64,000 nucleotides of DNA from ZYF759 sp046297455. Its GTDB lineage: Bacteria; Pseudomonadota; Alphaproteobacteria; Rhizobiales; Rhizobiaceae. The DNA is taken from the NCBI GenBank assembly GCA_046297455.1, contig JBKBIT010000019.1, positions 1-64,000 on the forward strand. The letters run 5' to 3'. The notes under the pieces are model-generated. The model made no database searches and was not told the DNA's origin. It saw nothing but the letters and a program-made list of their open reading frames with translations. The position numbers were made by a program, and so were the translations under genes. Positions within the stretch are counted from its first letter, which is position 1, and the number at the start of each line of letters is the position of its first letter. Shown here one piece after another: positions 16,823 to 26,243 of the stretch.

Positions 16823-19808
16823 GCATGCGGCTCCCGTCCGGGTCGACGAAATGGTGACTGACAATCTCGACCGGTCCAAATCGATTGCGCACCGGATCCG
16901 AGATGTAGGCGCGGGTGCCGTGGCGCTTCTTGCCTCCCTGAACCAGTGCCAGGCCGATATGCTTGCCGAGTTCGGGCGAGAAGCAGGCAGCCGTGACATG
17001 CCCGATCGAGCCACGCGGGTTTTCGGGATCTGCCTTTTCGACGATGTGGGCACCGCCGGCCAGCGCGCGGTTGTCGAGCGCGATCACGCCGACGAGCTTC
17101 AGCCGGTCCTTTGCAATCAAGCCGTCGCGATCCATCATGGCGGAGCCGATGAAGGGCTTCTTCTTCGACAGCATCCAGTCGAGACAGAGGTCGCGCGGGC
17201 CGGTGCGCCCGTCGATCTCTGCACCGGTGACGTGACCCTTTTCGATGCGCAGGGTGCCCAAGGCCTCCAATCCGTAGGGCACGATGCCGAAGGGCTCGCC
17301 GGCCGCGAGCAGATCCTTCCAGACGAACAGGCCATGGCCGGCGCCGCAATAGACCTCGTAGGCGAGTTCGCCGGAGAAGGAGAGCCGGCAGATGACAACC
17401 GGTGCGCCGGCAATCTCGCCACGCACGATACCCATGAAGGGCAACGACTTGTCGTCCACGGCCGCGCCCTGGACGCAGCGTTCCAGAACCTTGCGCGCGT
17501 TTGGCCCTGCGACCGCCGCGCCAGCCCACTGATCCGTGACCGAGGTGACTCGCACCCGCAGGTTCGGCCAGACGGTGTCTAGGTAGTATTCCAGATGCTG
17601 CATGACCTTGCCGGCATTGGCCGTGGTCGTCGTCATCAGGAAGTCGTGCTCTGCGAGCCGCCAGGTCGTGCCGTCGTCGAAGGCAATGCCTTCCTCGCGC
17701 AGCATCAGGCCGTAGCGGGCGCGGTTCACGGGTAGGGTGGAGAAGGTGTTGGTGTAGACCCGGTCGAGGAAATCGGCTGCATCCGGACCCTGCACGGCGA
17801 TCTTGCCCAATGTCGAGACATCGACGATGCCGACGCTGGCGCGGACGGATCGGGCTTCGCGAACATAGGCCTGCTCGACCGTCTCTCCGGGCAGTCCATA
17901 GATCATCGGACGATGCCACAGGCCGGCGGCATAGATGCGCGCGCCGTTCTCGACATGCCAGTCGTGCATGGGTGTCAGCCGGTCGGGTTTGAGTTCGCCA
18001 TGGCGTTCGGCCGCCAGCGCGCCCAACGAGACGGGCGAAAAGGGCGGACGGAAGCGGGTGGTGCCGACTTCGGGTATGGAGAGTCCCCGTGCAGCGGCCA
18101 TGATGGCGAGGCCGGGCACGTTTGACGTGCGGCCCTGGTCCGTGGCCATGCCGAGCGTGGTGTAGCGCTTCATGTGCTCGACCGAGACGAAGCCTTCCCG
18201 GTGCGCCAACCGGATGTCGTCGGCGGTGACGTCGTGCTGCAGATCGACAAACGCCTTGCCGGGTGCCTGCACTTCAAGAACCGGGGCGGGCGTGACGTCC
18301 AGATCCGGTGCTTCGACCTGCGGCGGGGCCTCGCGCGGGGATGGCGCGCCGGCTGCAGCCGACCCGGCGGCGACGCCCTCGACAATGGCTTCCTGGGTGG
18401 TGAAGGCACCGGTGAAAGCGCCGGCACCATGCCATTTCTGATTGGGCTCGGGCGGCAAAAAGGCCTGCAGTCGGTCGTCCCATTTCGGAGCTGCGCCGGC
18501 CTGGCTTGCCAGGTGAATAGCCGGCGACCATCCGCCGGACACGGCAAGACAGTCCGTATCGATGGTGCGGAGCGTCCCAGACAGCTGGCCGGTTGCGGCA
18601 TCGAACGGCTGGACACTGATCTGGCTGATCACGTGCCGGCCCCTTGTGGCGACGACGGCATGGCCGGTCAGAAGCTCGGCGCCCGATTTCTCGGCAAGAT
18701 CGCGCGCGGCTGCGGAAACCTGCGGCCGGATATCGACGATCACCGCGATGTCGGCTCCGGCGCGTTCCAGGGCCAAAGCGGCGCGATAGGCCGAATCGTT
18801 GTTGGTGAAGAGCGCTATCCGGTTGCCGGGCAACACGCCGTAGTCGGCAGCGTAGCGTTCGGCCGCACCCGCCAGCATCACCCCGGGCCTGTCGTTTCCG
18901 GGGAATACAAGTGGTCGCTCGAAGGCGCCGGTGGCGAGCACCACGGCACCGGCGCGGATCGTCCAGTGACGGTGGCGGGGTTCGCCGGGGGCAGGCCGGG
19001 CTTTGTGGTCGGTCACGCGTTCGATCGCGGCAAGCGTGTTGTCGTCGTAGTAGCCCCAGACGGTCGCGCGCGGCAGGAGGTGGACATTGGGCATGGCCGC
19101 CAGTTCGGCAACGCTTTCGGCTACCCATTGCGAGGCAACCTGCGTGCCGATCGTCTCGCCACTCCAGCGTGCCGAGCCGCCCAATTGCGGTTCCTGTTCG
19201 GCCAGGATCACCTGCTCGCCGGCGTTGGCGGCGGTTCTTGCCGCCATCAGACCCGCGGGGCCGGAGCCGACGACGAGCACGTCGCAGAACGCGTTCATGC
19301 GCTCGTAGCGGGCAGGATCCGGTTCATAGCCAGCCTTGCCGAGGCCGGCAGCACGGCGGATGAACCACTCGCAGAACATCCAGAAACGTGTACCGCGCAG
19401 CGGGCCGAGAACCGGGCCCATGAAGGTCTTGTAGTAGAAACCGGCCGACAGAAGCGGGCCGGCAAGCTGGTTGGCGGCGCTGATGTCAAAGGCCAGGGAG
19501 GGAAAGCGGTTCTGGCTTTCGGCAACCAGGCCCTCGAACAGTTCGACCGAAGTTGCCGGGATGTTGGGTTCGCGCACCCCATCCTTCAGGACCGTGACCA
19601 GTGCGTTTGGCTCTTCGATGCCGGCCGAGAAGATGCCGCGCGGGCGGTGATACTTGAACGACCGACCGAGGAGGCTGACGCCGCCTGCCATCAGCGCGGA
19701 GGCCAAAGTGTCGCCCGGATGGCCGACCATGCGGCGGCCGTCGAAGGTGAAGCTCAGCTGGCGGGAGCGGTCGACATGGCCGCCGACGGGGGCACGCCGC
19801 GGGCTCAT
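16815..19808 (-). CDS. soxA: Sarcosine oxidase alpha subunit
   Basis: A 997-residue protein of standard SoxA length. The N-terminal Fer2_4-like region (FTFDGRRMVGHPGDTLASALMAGG) lacks cluster cysteines, as in this family. A dinucleotide-binding site GSGPAGLMAARTAA at residues about 181-194 binds NAD, and the C-terminal 380 residues are the GcvT-like folate-binding domain (GPNARKVLE, EVYCGAGHG, RIEKGHVTG). The folate domain lets the complex form 5,10-methylene-THF rather than free formaldehyde. Its ATG overlaps soxD in ATGA. Confidence 0.96.
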   Translation of the reverse strand: MSPRRAPVGGHVDRSRQLSFTFDGRRMVGHPGDTLASALMAGGVSLLGRSFKYHRPRGIFSAGIEEPNALVTVLKDGVREPNIPATSVELFEGLVAESQNRFPSLAFDISAANQLAGPLLSAGFYYKTFMGPVLGPLRGTRFWMFCEWFIRRAAGLGKAGYEPDPARYERMNAFCDVLVVGSGPAGLMAARTAANAGEQVILAEQEPQLGGSARWSGETIGTQVASQWVAESVAELAAMPNVHLLPRATVWGYYDDNTLAAIERVTDHKARPAPGEPRHRHWTIRAGAVVLATGAFERPLVFPGNDRPGVMLAGAAERYAADYGVLPGNRIALFTNNDSAYRAALALERAGADIAVIVDIRPQVSAAARDLAEKSGAELLTGHAVVATRGRHVISQISVQPFDAATGQLSGTLRTIDTDCLAVSGGWSPAIHLASQAGAAPKWDDRLQAFLPPEPNQKWHGAGAFTGAFTTQEAIVEGVAAGSAAAGAPSPREAPPQVEAPDLDVTPAPVLEVQAPGKAFVDLQHDVTADDIRLAHREGFVSVEHMKRYTTLGMATDQGRTSNVPGLAIMAAARGLSIPEVGTTRFRPPFSPVSLGALAAERHGELKPDRLTPMHDWHVENGARIYAAGLWHRPMIYGLPGETVEQAYVREARSVRASVGIVDVSTLGKIAVQGPDAADFLDRVYTNTFSTLPVNRARYGLMLREEGIAFDDGTTWRLAEHDFLMTTTTANAGKVMQHLEYYLDTVWPNLRVRVTSVTDQWAGAAVAGPNARKVLERCVQGAAVDDKSLPFMGIVRGEIAGAPVVICRLSFSGELAYEVYCGAGHGLFVWKDLLAAGEPFGIVPYGLEALGTLRIEKGHVTGAEIDGRTGPRDLCLDWMLSKKKPFIGSAMMDRDGLIAKDRLKLVGVIALDNRALAGGAHIVEKADPENPRGSIGHVTAACFSPELGKHIGLALVQGGKKRHGTRAYISDPVRNRFGPVEIVSHHFVDPDGSRMHG

Positions 19809-20191
19809 GTCGCGTCTCCCTTGCGGGTGGCGCGGGGTCTGCCCGGCGCTGCGGTTGCTGTCGGCTTTGCCGGTTTTGCAGCCGCCGTCTTGCGGGTTTT
19901 CGCTGGCCGGGGAGCCGTCTTTGAAGACGCGGTGCCCATGTGGCGGGCAAACGCGACATTGCCGATCTCATGCGTCAGCGTGTTGCGGTGAACGACCAGA
20001 TGCGCGCGGCAGCCGCCCGTGTGCTGCCAGAATTCACGGTGCCATCCGGCCGGGTTGGGCCGCTGGTAGACCCAGGCGTACCATGCCGCCTCATCCGTCG
20101 ACGCCGGGTCGGGACGCGTGCGCGTTGCATCGCCCTGATAGGTGAACTCCGACAGGTCTCTGGGACCGCAATAGGGACAGGGGATGATCAT
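19805..20191 (-). CDS. soxD: Sarcosine oxidase delta subunit with extended basic tail
   Basis: A 128-residue protein beginning MIIPCPYCGPRDLSEF. The zinc-site residues Cys5, Cys8, His57 and Cys61 are all in place (HTGGCRAHLVVHRNT). The core ends near residue 85. A further 40 residues rich in Lys, Ala, Pro and Thr follow (AKTRKTAAAKPAKP is typical), giving a disordered basic tail that many shorter SoxD proteins lack. It starts 4 bases after soxB and overlaps soxA in ATGA. The subunit closes the alpha-beta interface in the tetramer. Confidence 0.93.
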   Translation of the reverse strand: MIIPCPYCGPRDLSEFTYQGDATRTRPDPASTDEAAWYAWVYQRPNPAGWHREFWQHTGGCRAHLVVHRNTLTHEIGNVAFARHMGTASSKTAPRPAKTRKTAAAKPAKPTATAAPGRPRATRKGDAT

Positions 20192-20195
20192 GGTG

Positions 20196-21455
20196 TCAGT
20201 GCCATTTCGGCGTTGCTCCCTGGCCCTTCTCGTCGATGAGGATGCCGCGCTGGAAACGGTTGAGCGTGAAGGGAGCATTGATCGGGTGGGCTTCGTCGCG
20301 GGCGATTGTCCAGGCGAAACACCAGCCGGAGCCCGGGGTCGCCTTGAAGCCGCCATAGCACCAGCCGCAGTTGAGATACATGCCGGGCAGGGGACCGGTC
20401 GCGATGATCGGGCTGCCGTCCATCGACATGTCCGCCAACCCTCCCCATGAACGCAAGAGGCGCACGCGGGCAAGGGCCGGGAACATCGCGACCATCTCGC
20501 TCATGACTTCCTCGACCAGCGGCAGGTTTCCGCGCTGGGCATAGGTGTTGTAGCCATCGAGATCGCCGCCGAAGACAAGGCCGCCCTTGTCTGACTGGGA
20601 CATGTAGAGATGCCCGGCGCCGAACGTGACGACCTGGTGGACGAAGGGCTTCAGCGATTCCGAGACGAAGGCTTGCAGCACGTGGCTCTCGATCGGCATG
20701 TTGTCGATGCCGGCCAGCTTCATCACGCGGCCGGTCGATCCGGCCACGACGACCGCGACCTTGGGCGCGCGGATTTCGCCGCGCGTGGAGGTCACGCCAA
20801 CGATGCGTTCGCCCTCGCGAAGGAAGCCGGTGACTTCGCAATTCTCGATGATGTCAACGCCGAGCCGGTCGGCAGCGCGGGCAAAGCCCCAGGCGACGGC
20901 GTCGTGGCGGGCCGTTCCGGCGCGCGGCTGCAGGAGGCCGCCGACGATCGGAAAACGGGCGGAGCCGGACGTATCGAGGCCGGGCACCATGCGCGCCACC
21001 TCCTCGCGGCCGAGCAGCACCGCATCGCCGCCTTCATGGCGCATGGCGTTGCCGCGCCTTGCATAATCGTCGAGCTGGGCCGGCGTATGGGCGAGATTGA
21101 GAACGCCGCGCTGCGAGAACATCACATTGTAGTTGAGTTCGTGAGAAAGCCCCTCCCACAGCTTCATCGAATGCTCGTAGAAGCGGATGTTTTCGGGAAG
21201 CATGTAGTTGGAGCGCACGATGGTGGTGTTGCGTCCGACATTGCCCGAGCCGATCCAGCCTCTTTCGAGCACCGCCACATTGGTGATGCCGTGTTCGCGG
21301 GCGAGGTAATAGGCGGTAGCGAGGCCATGGCCGCCCCCGCCGATGACGATCACGTCGTAGGAAGGACGCGGGTCGGGCTTGCGCCAGGCGGGTTTCCAGT
21401 CGCGATTGCCGGCAAGCGCGTTCCTGATGAGCGAGAAGACCGAATATTCAGCCAT
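20196..21455 (-). CDS. soxB: Sarcosine oxidase beta subunit
   Basis: A 419-residue FAD protein with the dinucleotide motif VIVIGGGGHGLATAYYLA at residues about 35-52 and SGNVGRNTTIVRSNY, the SoxB pattern near the covalent flavin site. GGLADMSMDGSPIIATGP and CGWCYGGFKATPGSG occur near the C-terminus. It carries covalent FMN and non-covalent FAD and oxidises sarcosine. First gene of soxBDAG. It diverges across a 253-base region from a dimethylglycine-dehydrogenase-like gene that would produce its substrate. Confidence 0.96.
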   Translation of the reverse strand: MAEYSVFSLIRNALAGNRDWKPAWRKPDPRPSYDVIVIGGGGHGLATAYYLAREHGITNVAVLERGWIGSGNVGRNTTIVRSNYMLPENIRFYEHSMKLWEGLSHELNYNVMFSQRGVLNLAHTPAQLDDYARRGNAMRHEGGDAVLLGREEVARMVPGLDTSGSARFPIVGGLLQPRAGTARHDAVAWGFARAADRLGVDIIENCEVTGFLREGERIVGVTSTRGEIRAPKVAVVVAGSTGRVMKLAGIDNMPIESHVLQAFVSESLKPFVHQVVTFGAGHLYMSQSDKGGLVFGGDLDGYNTYAQRGNLPLVEEVMSEMVAMFPALARVRLLRSWGGLADMSMDGSPIIATGPLPGMYLNCGWCYGGFKATPGSGWCFAWTIARDEAHPINAPFTLNRFQRGILIDEKGQGATPKWH

Positions 21456-21617
21456 GAGGCGACAGCACCGGGTCCGTGAGCGTGGTCCAAGCTATAGGAC
21501 AGCGGGCAGGCGGTGCGCAATCGGCCCGACCGGCTTTCGTCATGGCGGTGCGCGCAGGGCTATCGGGATGCGCGTCGCGGGCCGTTTTTCGCGTGTCGCA
21601 AACAGGCACAGGCGGTG

Positions 21618-21632
21618 ATGACATGAAGTCAT
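21618..21632. promoter_or_regulatory. Inverted repeat in the soxB / DMGDH divergent promoter region
   Basis: ATGAC-N5-GTCAT is centred near 21625, within the 253-base spacer between soxB and the divergent flavoenzyme gene. Position and symmetry fit an operator. The same spacer holds CGTGTCGCAAACAGGC at about 21592-21607. No convincing -35/-10 pair was found. Confidence 0.3.
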
Positions 21633-21708
21633 ATTGTCCGGGGCAACAAGGCGGCCTCACAGGCACGAGCAATGGCTGCCGCAATTCTGTTGGGCGATTG
21701 GAGACGGC

Positions 21709-24228
21709 ATGAAGACCGAGGCGCGCGCGGTTGTGATCGGGGGAGGCGTCGTGGGCGTTTCGACCCTCTATCACCTGGCAAGAAAGGGTTGGACGGATTC
21801 TGTCCTGATCGAGCGCAAGGAGCTGACATCCGGCTCGACCTGGCATGCCGCCGGCCTGCTGCCGCTGTTCAACATGAGCTACTCGGTCGGCCAGATCCAC
21901 AAATACTCGGTGCGCTTCTACCAGGAGCTTCAGGAAGAAACCGGCATGAATGTCGGCTTCACCAACTGCACGAACATCCGGCTGGCCCGCACCAAGGATC
22001 GCTGGGACGAGTTCATGTATTATGCGGGCGTTGCCGAGACCATCGGCGTGCCGGTCAAGCTGCTGACGCCGGAAGAACTCAAGGAAGCCTGGCCGCTGTG
22101 CGAGACGGACGGCATTCTGGGCGCCATCCAGCATACGGACGATGGCTACATCCAGCCTGCCGATCTCACGCAGGCGCTGGCCAAGGGCGCCCGCGACCGC
22201 GGCGCGACGATCTACCGGAACACGACCGTGACGGCCATCGAGCAACAGGCCGACGGCAAGTGGCTGGTGAAGACCGACAAGGGCGACATCCTGGCCGAGC
22301 ACATCGTCTCGGCGACCGGCAATTTTGCGCGCAAGACCGGCGAGATGGTGGGCCTCAACGTGCCGGTGATCCCGGTCGAGCACCAGTATATCGTCACCGA
22401 GCCGCACCCGGCGATCGTGGAACGCAAGCGCAAGGGTCTGCCCGAGATGGGTGTTCTGCGCGAGAGCGATTCGTCCTGGTACATGCGCGAGGAGAATGGC
22501 GGATTGCTGCTTGGCCCATACGAGAAGGGTGCGCCGGTCTGCTATGTGGACGGGCCGTCGGACGACAGCGAGTACGAGCTGTTCCAGGAAGATCTCGAAC
22601 GGCTGATGCCGCATATCGAAACGGCGATCGCGCGCGTGCCGGCTTTCGGCGAGGTCGGCATCAAGAAGGTCTATAATGGCGCCATCGCCTACACGCCGGA
22701 TGGCTCGCCGATCATCGGGCCTGCGCCGGGGCTGAAGAATTTCTGGCTCAACGAGGGGCATTCGTTCGGCGTCACGGCCGCTGGCGGTGCGGGCTGGCAG
22801 CTGGCCGAGTGGATCGTCGATGGCGAGCCGACCATCGACATGATGGGTGTCGACCCGCGTCGCTTCGGTCCCTATGCGACCGAGGGCTACCTCATCGAGA
22901 AGAACGAGGAGGCCTATGCCAATGTCTTTACCATGCACTACCCCGACGAGGAGCGCGCGGCGGGCAGGCCGCTGAAGACCACGCCGGTCTACGGACGGCT
23001 GAAGGCGCTCGGCGGCGTGTTCGGCTCGGTCTATGGTTGGGAGCGGGCAAACTGGTTTGCGCCAGAGGGCTATGAGGTGCCGGCCGATGAGATCGGGGTG
23101 GGCGTGGACGTGCTCACCAACGAGAACCATGCCCCGCCGCTGGAAGACGGGCGCATCGTGGAACGTTGGTCGTTCCGCCGGTCGAATTATTTCGAGCATG
23201 TCGGCGCCGAGGTGAAGAGCGTCCACGAGAATGTCGGCGTGCTCGACATGTCCGCCTTCGCCAAGATGGAGGTATCGGGCCCTGGTGCGCGTGCCTGGCT
23301 CGAAACGATTCTCGCTAATGCTCTGCCCAAGAAGCGCGGGCGGATCGCGCTCGCGCATCTGCTGACAAAGCATGGTGGCGTGAAGAGCGAGTTCACCGTC
23401 TATGAGTGGAAGCCGGGACGGTTCTATCTGGTGTCGGCTGGTGCTTACGAGGCGCATGACCATGACGTGCTGGCCAAGCTGGCGCCAACGGACGGTTCGG
23501 TGACGCTGACGCCGATCACCGCGCAGTATGGCGTGCTCGTGCTGGCTGGGCCGAAGAGCCGCGAGGTCTTGAAGAAGCTTACCCGCACCAGCCTTTCGAA
23601 TGCGGATTTCCCCTGGCTGTCGGGCAAGCAGATCTCGGTGGGCACAGCGACTGCGCATGCGCTCCGTGTCAATTTCGTTGGTGAGCTGGGCTGGGAACTG
23701 CACCACCCGATCGAGCAGCAGAACGTGCTGTTCGACGCGCTGATGGAGGCGGGGGCGGAGTTCGGGATCAAGCCATTCGGCATACGCGCGATGACCGCCA
23801 TGGCAATCGAGAAGAGTTATCGACTGATCCCGCGCGAGATGTCGATCGAATATTCGGCCTGGGAGAGCGGGCTGGACCGTTTCGTGCGGCTGGAGAAGGG
23901 CGACTTCCTGGGTCGCGAGGCGCTGTTGCGGCTGAAGGAGGAGGGGCCGCGCTGGACCTTCGTCACGCTTGAGGTCCATGGCGTCACCGATGCCGATGCC
24001 CGGGGCAACGAGGCGATCCACAAGGATGGTCGTCTGGTCGGGCGCGCCACCCATGGCGGGTTCGGCTGGCGCGTGGGCAAGAGCCTGGCGCTGGCAATGG
24101 TCGAGCCGGCCGTGGCAGCCGACGGCACCGAGATGGAAATCACCATCCTTGGAACCAAGCACAAGGCGACCGTCATCAGTGAAGGCCCCTACGATCCCGA
24201 GAACGCCGCATTGCGGGCCGATGGCTGA
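21709..24228 (+). CDS. Dimethylglycine/sarcosine dehydrogenase-like flavoenzyme with folate domain (copy 1)
   Basis: An 839-residue two-part enzyme. The N-terminal DAO-type FAD domain has AVVIGGGVVGVSTLYHLA and SGSTWHAAG, where His46 is the expected covalent flavin attachment site of the DMGDH/SARDH family. The C-terminal 420 residues are GcvT-like (AFAKMEVSGPGARAWLE, LAGPKSREVLKKLT, FVGELGWELHHPIEQQ, AIEKSYRL) and probably bind tetrahydrofolate. It should oxidatively demethylate an N-methylated amino acid such as dimethylglycine. The exact substrate is uncertain; it could be another N-methyl amine. ATG 21709 was chosen for the immediate FAD motif. Divergent from soxB. Confidence 0.88.
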   Translation: MKTEARAVVIGGGVVGVSTLYHLARKGWTDSVLIERKELTSGSTWHAAGLLPLFNMSYSVGQIHKYSVRFYQELQEETGMNVGFTNCTNIRLARTKDRWDEFMYYAGVAETIGVPVKLLTPEELKEAWPLCETDGILGAIQHTDDGYIQPADLTQALAKGARDRGATIYRNTTVTAIEQQADGKWLVKTDKGDILAEHIVSATGNFARKTGEMVGLNVPVIPVEHQYIVTEPHPAIVERKRKGLPEMGVLRESDSSWYMREENGGLLLGPYEKGAPVCYVDGPSDDSEYELFQEDLERLMPHIETAIARVPAFGEVGIKKVYNGAIAYTPDGSPIIGPAPGLKNFWLNEGHSFGVTAAGGAGWQLAEWIVDGEPTIDMMGVDPRRFGPYATEGYLIEKNEEAYANVFTMHYPDEERAAGRPLKTTPVYGRLKALGGVFGSVYGWERANWFAPEGYEVPADEIGVGVDVLTNENHAPPLEDGRIVERWSFRRSNYFEHVGAEVKSVHENVGVLDMSAFAKMEVSGPGARAWLETILANALPKKRGRIALAHLLTKHGGVKSEFTVYEWKPGRFYLVSAGAYEAHDHDVLAKLAPTDGSVTLTPITAQYGVLVLAGPKSREVLKKLTRTSLSNADFPWLSGKQISVGTATAHALRVNFVGELGWELHHPIEQQNVLFDALMEAGAEFGIKPFGIRAMTAMAIEKSYRLIPREMSIEYSAWESGLDRFVRLEKGDFLGREALLRLKEEGPRWTFVTLEVHGVTDADARGNEAIHKDGRLVGRATHGGFGWRVGKSLALAMVEPAVAADGTEMEITILGTKHKATVISEGPYDPENAALRADG

Positions 24229-24272
24229 AGCCGGCTGATCGCGGACATGTGATGGGATTGTAATCCGATGTG

Positions 24273-24300
24273 TTTCCGCGCGGCCCCCGCCGCGCGGAAA
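24273..24300. terminator. Strong GC hairpin after the DMGDH-like gene
   Basis: A perfect 11-base stem, TTTCCGCGCGG and CCGCGCGGAAA, with a 6-base loop lies 44 bases after the stop codon and 18 bases before the next start. There is no T run after it on the plus strand, so intrinsic termination is plausible but not classical. It could equally modulate translation of the DUF1194 gene. Confidence 0.5.
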
Positions 24301-24318
24301 TCGGTCTACACTCGACCA

Positions 24319-25155
24319 ATGATTGCACTCGGTCGTCCAGCAGCGGCGCTGGCTCTAGGTGCCGCCTTCGTCCTCTCCTCCGGTTGGTTTGCGCCGGAAG
24401 CCAGGGCCGAACCCGTCGATGTCGAACTCATCATTGGCGCCGACGTCTCGCTTTCCATGTCACCAGAGGAACTGCGCATCCAGCGTGAAGGCTATGTGGC
24501 CGCGCTGACGCATGAGTCGGTGATCAGCGCGATCCGGGATGGCATTCACGGGCGCATCGCCATCGCGATCTTCGAATGGGCAGGCGATACATCACAATTC
24601 CTGGTCGTGCCGTGGACGGTTATCGAGACGCTGGAAGATGCCGAGCGCGTGGTGGCGCGCATGTCGGAGACGCCACCGCGCAGCGCGCGCCGGACCTCGA
24701 TCTCGGGCGCGATCCTGTTTGCCGGAGACTTGTTCGCCGAGAGCCACTTCACCGGCATGCGGCGTGTCCTGGATATTTCGGGGGACGGGCCGAACAATCA
24801 CGGTGCGCCGGTCGTGCCTGCACGCGATGCTCTGGTGGCACAGGGTGTGACCATCAACGGTCTGCCTTTGATGACCAACATGGGGCCGGCCGGTCGCTTC
24901 GACATCGACGATCTCGACGACTACTACGCCAATTGCGTCATTGGAGGGCCGGGTGCCTTCTCGATCCCGGTGACTGACTGGAAGGACTTTCCCGAAGCGG
25001 TGCGGCGCAAGATCGTGCTTGAATTGTCAGGGCCTTGGTCGCCGACATGGCGGCGCTATGCAATCAACGATATGGCGCCGATCAGGGTGTCGATGGCGGA
25101 AGGCTACGATTGCATGATCGGGGAGCGGCGCTGGGGTGGGGAGGTGGCGCCCTGA
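24319..25155 (+). CDS. DUF1194 protein, exported von Willebrand A-like
   Basis: A 278-residue protein with a signal peptide (cleavage likely after ARA, near residue 30). A vWA-like fold begins VDVELIIGADVSLSMSPEELRIQ, a MIDAS-like DxSxS motif. Also seen are IAIFEWAGD, RRTSISGAILFAGDLF, LDISGDGPNN and GPGAFSIPVTDW, matching the DUF1194 family. Function is unknown; the metal-site motif suggests a periplasmic protein-protein interaction role. I chose ATG 24319 because it precedes the signal peptide. It lies behind a strong hairpin and so may not be cotranscribed with the preceding gene. Confidence 0.85.
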   Translation: MIALGRPAAALALGAAFVLSSGWFAPEARAEPVDVELIIGADVSLSMSPEELRIQREGYVAALTHESVISAIRDGIHGRIAIAIFEWAGDTSQFLVVPWTVIETLEDAERVVARMSETPPRSARRTSISGAILFAGDLFAESHFTGMRRVLDISGDGPNNHGAPVVPARDALVAQGVTINGLPLMTNMGPAGRFDIDDLDDYYANCVIGGPGAFSIPVTDWKDFPEAVRRKIVLELSGPWSPTWRRYAINDMAPIRVSMAEGYDCMIGERRWGGEVAP

Positions 25156-25188
25156 TCCGGCCTGCGGAGCAGGGCGCCACCCATTGGC

Positions 25189-26169
25189 TCAAGCGGCCAT
25201 CATCTGCAGTTCTGCTGACTGGCTTGCCGGCAGGCAGCCCATGTCCACAAGGCTGGCGCGCACTGCCTCGGGCAGGGGTGTCCTCGGCTCATGTCCAAGA
25301 AGTTCCACCAGCCGCTGATTGTCAAAGCGCATCGGGTGGCGCCAGTAGGGGGCGATTTCCGAAGCCTCCCGCATGAAGCCGTTGAAGGGAGCCAGAAGCT
25401 TGATCGCCCACCAGGGAAAGGCCCGGACGCTGACATTGCGGCCGTTGACCTCGCGGATTGCCGCGACCAGTTGGCCACCGCTTTCGTCAAACAGGCCTTC
25501 GAATTGCAGGCGTTCGAAGGGGCGGAGCCTTTCGGGGCGGTCGAGCAGGAGCGCGAAGGTTTCGGCCAGGTCGGGCAGGTAGGCCCAGCTGTGTCCAGCG
25601 CCTCGCGCCGGGTTCATGATGCGCTTTACCGGCTTGCCGGGCGTGATCATGGCCTGGGCGAACCAACTCGAACGAACGCCGGGACCGAAAAAGTCGCCGG
25701 CGCGCAGGATGAGGGCGGGAACCGCCGGCGCAGCCTTTTCCAGCCGTTCTTCGAGCGCGACACGGATGGCGCCCTTGCGGCTTCGGGGGCGCTGGGGCGT
25801 CTGCGAGGAGACAAGGGGCGTTGTTGCGGGATCGTAATTGTAGACCGTTCCCGGCAGCACCACGCGGGCGCCGCCGACCGCGCGGGCGGCCGAAATGGTA
25901 TTGTCGATCATCGGCAGCACCAGCCTGTCCCAATTGCGATAATGCGGCGGGTTTACCGCGTGAACGATGACGGAAGCGCCTTCCGCCGCGCGCTGGACAT
26001 CTTCGCGGCGCATCGCATCGCCTGCGACCCATTCCATCATGGAGTTCTGATCCGGTAGCTGGCGTGCCATGCCGCGCACGTTCCATCCGTGCCTGACAAG
26101 TGCCTTGGCAATCGCGCCGCCAATGCCACCTGTTGCGCCCAGCACCAGGGCTTTCCTGTCTTCGGTCAT
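25189..26169 (-). CDS. NAD(P)-dependent epimerase/dehydratase-like (extended SDR)
   Basis: A 326-residue Rossmann protein starting KALVLGATGGIGGAIAKALVRHGW, with VIVHAVNPPHYRNWDRL and ALILRAGDFFGPGVRSSWFAQA. The typical active-site YxxxK is not obvious (VYNYDPATTP is nearest), so it may act as an NmrA-like NAD(P)-binding protein or an atypical reductase. It is divergent from a LysR gene with a perfect palindrome between them and is the likely target of that regulator. Substrate unknown. Confidence 0.8.
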   Translation of the reverse strand: MTEDRKALVLGATGGIGGAIAKALVRHGWNVRGMARQLPDQNSMMEWVAGDAMRREDVQRAAEGASVIVHAVNPPHYRNWDRLVLPMIDNTISAARAVGGARVVLPGTVYNYDPATTPLVSSQTPQRPRSRKGAIRVALEERLEKAAPAVPALILRAGDFFGPGVRSSWFAQAMITPGKPVKRIMNPARGAGHSWAYLPDLAETFALLLDRPERLRPFERLQFEGLFDESGGQLVAAIREVNGRNVSVRAFPWWAIKLLAPFNGFMREASEIAPYWRHPMRFDNQRLVELLGHEPRTPLPEAVRASLVDMGCLPASQSAELQMMAA

Positions 26170-26227
26170 TTTCTTCGCTCCTCAATTTTCGTGTCGAGCC
26201 AAGAATGGGATCGTCGCGCATGAAAGT

Positions 26228-26243
26228 GAATTGCAAACAATTC
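26228..26243. promoter_or_regulatory. Perfect palindrome between SDR and LysR genes
   Basis: GAATTG-CAAA-CAATTC is a perfect inverted repeat in the 96-base divergent spacer. Its AT-rich character and symmetry fit a LysR-type box controlling both genes. Confidence 0.5.

Noticed and set aside
21448..24162. A 904-codon open frame on the minus strand opposite the DMGDH-like gene
   Set aside because: It is antisense to a gene with clear FAD and folate motifs. Its translation is rich in Arg, His and Leu with no domain. Long antisense frames are common in high-GC coding DNA.
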